In this document: piece by piece, positions 6,170-6,549 of the stretch | How the letters are laid out: the number at the start of each line of letters is the position of its first letter | Position numbering within the stretch: position 1 is the stretch's first letter | Assembly (NCBI GenBank): GCA_017509375.1 | Contig: JAFWPT010000384.1 | Location: forward strand, 1 to 6,549 | Direction of reading: 5' to 3' | DNA: 6,549 nt | Origin: Bacteroidales bacterium | GTDB taxonomy: Bacteria > Bacteroidota > Bacteroidia > Bacteroidales > UBA932 | Made by a program: the position numbers and the translations under genes | Notes under the pieces: model-generated | The model's database searches: none | The model's input: the letters and a program-made list of their open reading frames with translations, nothing else | Told to the model about the DNA's origin: nothing

Positions 6170-6549
6170 ATGAAGACCATCTGTATCATACTGGCTGCAC
6201 TTCAGGCTGTTTTCTCCCTCTCGTTCGACGACGGGACGGTTCCTGGAGTCAGTGGCCGGGCGGCTTTCTTTGACGGCTTCGACAGCCGTATAGTAGTGCC
6301 TGCCTCCGAGGTCCCGGCACCGAAGAGCCATTTCACTGTGGATGTGTGGCTGTGCCCGGTATCATTCCCCACGAGCCCGTGCCCAGTGGCGTGCCGTCAG
6401 CGTACGGATGCTCCTGGCGGCTGGTCTCTGTGGGTGGACGCCCTCGGCAAGGTGCATTTTCAGGTGGAATCGGCAGGCGAATGGAAGGAAATCGTGTCCC
6501 CTGGAGGCCTGGAGTTGAGGCAGTGGTCACGGCTGACTGCGCAGTTCAA
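6170..6549 (+). CDS. Exported protein with N-terminal laminin-G/concanavalin-like module (3' truncated)
   Basis: This is the first 126 codons of a gene that stays open to the window end. The N-terminus MKTICIILAALQAVFS is a short hydrophobic signal sequence without a lipobox, so the product is probably exported to the periplasm or secreted rather than lipidated. From residue 17 the sequence follows the LamG/concanavalin-like jelly-roll pattern: SLSFDDG, GRAAFFDGFDSRIVVP (29-44), FTVDVWLCPVSFP (55-67), then GGWSLWVDALGKVHFQV (83-99), GEWKEIVS and LRQWSRLTAQF at the edge. In PULs such modules usually precede a catalytic domain. The pattern resembles what I recall of modules fused to GH32 fructan hydrolases, but LamG also accompanies GH43, sialidases and sulfatases, and the catalytic part lies outside the window. 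ATG 6170 is preferred; an in-frame GTG at 6158 is possible, and the frame is closed upstream by a TGA at 6137. The gap to the EEP gene is 47 nt. Confidence 0.8.
   Translation, partial: MKTICIILAALQAVFSLSFDDGTVPGVSGRAAFFDGFDSRIVVPASEVPAPKSHFTVDVWLCPVSFPTSPCPVACRQRTDAPGGWSLWVDALGKVHFQVESAGEWKEIVSPGGLELRQWSRLTAQF

Overview
The window is part of a polysaccharide utilization locus (PUL) from a member of the Bacteroidota, most likely Bacteroidales. The evidence is an adjacent SusC-like/SusD-like pair, several lipoproteins with N-terminal signal peptides, a BACON domain, and a Bacteroides-type promoter element (TAnnTTTG) in the only intergenic gap of any size. Base composition looks moderately GC-rich, more like Alistipes-type or uncultured gut or rumen Bacteroidales than Bacteroides proper. 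That genus-level guess is weak.

All five genes lie on the + strand and are tightly packed. (1) 1-1320 is the C-terminal part of a SusC-family TonB-dependent outer-membrane transporter, cut by the window start. (2) 1333-3156 is a complete SusD-family surface glycan-binding lipoprotein. (3) 3179-5167 is a 662-residue lipoprotein with an N-terminal BACON domain and a long array of GLUG-like Gly/Cys/Asn repeats, predicted to fold as a beta-helix. It sits where PULs usually encode accessory surface glycan-binding proteins. (4) 5154-6122 is a lipoprotein of the endonuclease/exonuclease/phosphatase (EEP) superfamily, overlapping the previous gene by 14 nt. (5) 6170-6549 is the start of an exported protein with a laminin-G/concanavalin-like module, cut by the window end. 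It is probably the N-terminus of a carbohydrate-active enzyme.

The inferred working model is as follows. The SusC barrel and SusD lid import an oligosaccharide. The BACON/GLUG lipoprotein holds the polymer or host material at the surface. The EEP protein hydrolyses a phosphoester or phosphodiester, and the LamG-bearing protein probably supplies a glycosidase. The first four genes look like one transcript, with gaps of 12 and 22 nt and then an overlap. A promoter-like motif in the 47-nt gap before the fifth gene suggests it can also be transcribed separately. The substrate cannot be fixed from this window. The phosphoesterase in the operon raises the possibility of a phosphorylated glycan or a nucleic-acid or lipid-linked ligand. 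No RNA genes, insertion sequences, CRISPR arrays or convincing terminators are visible, and there is no stretch over 300 bases without a gene.
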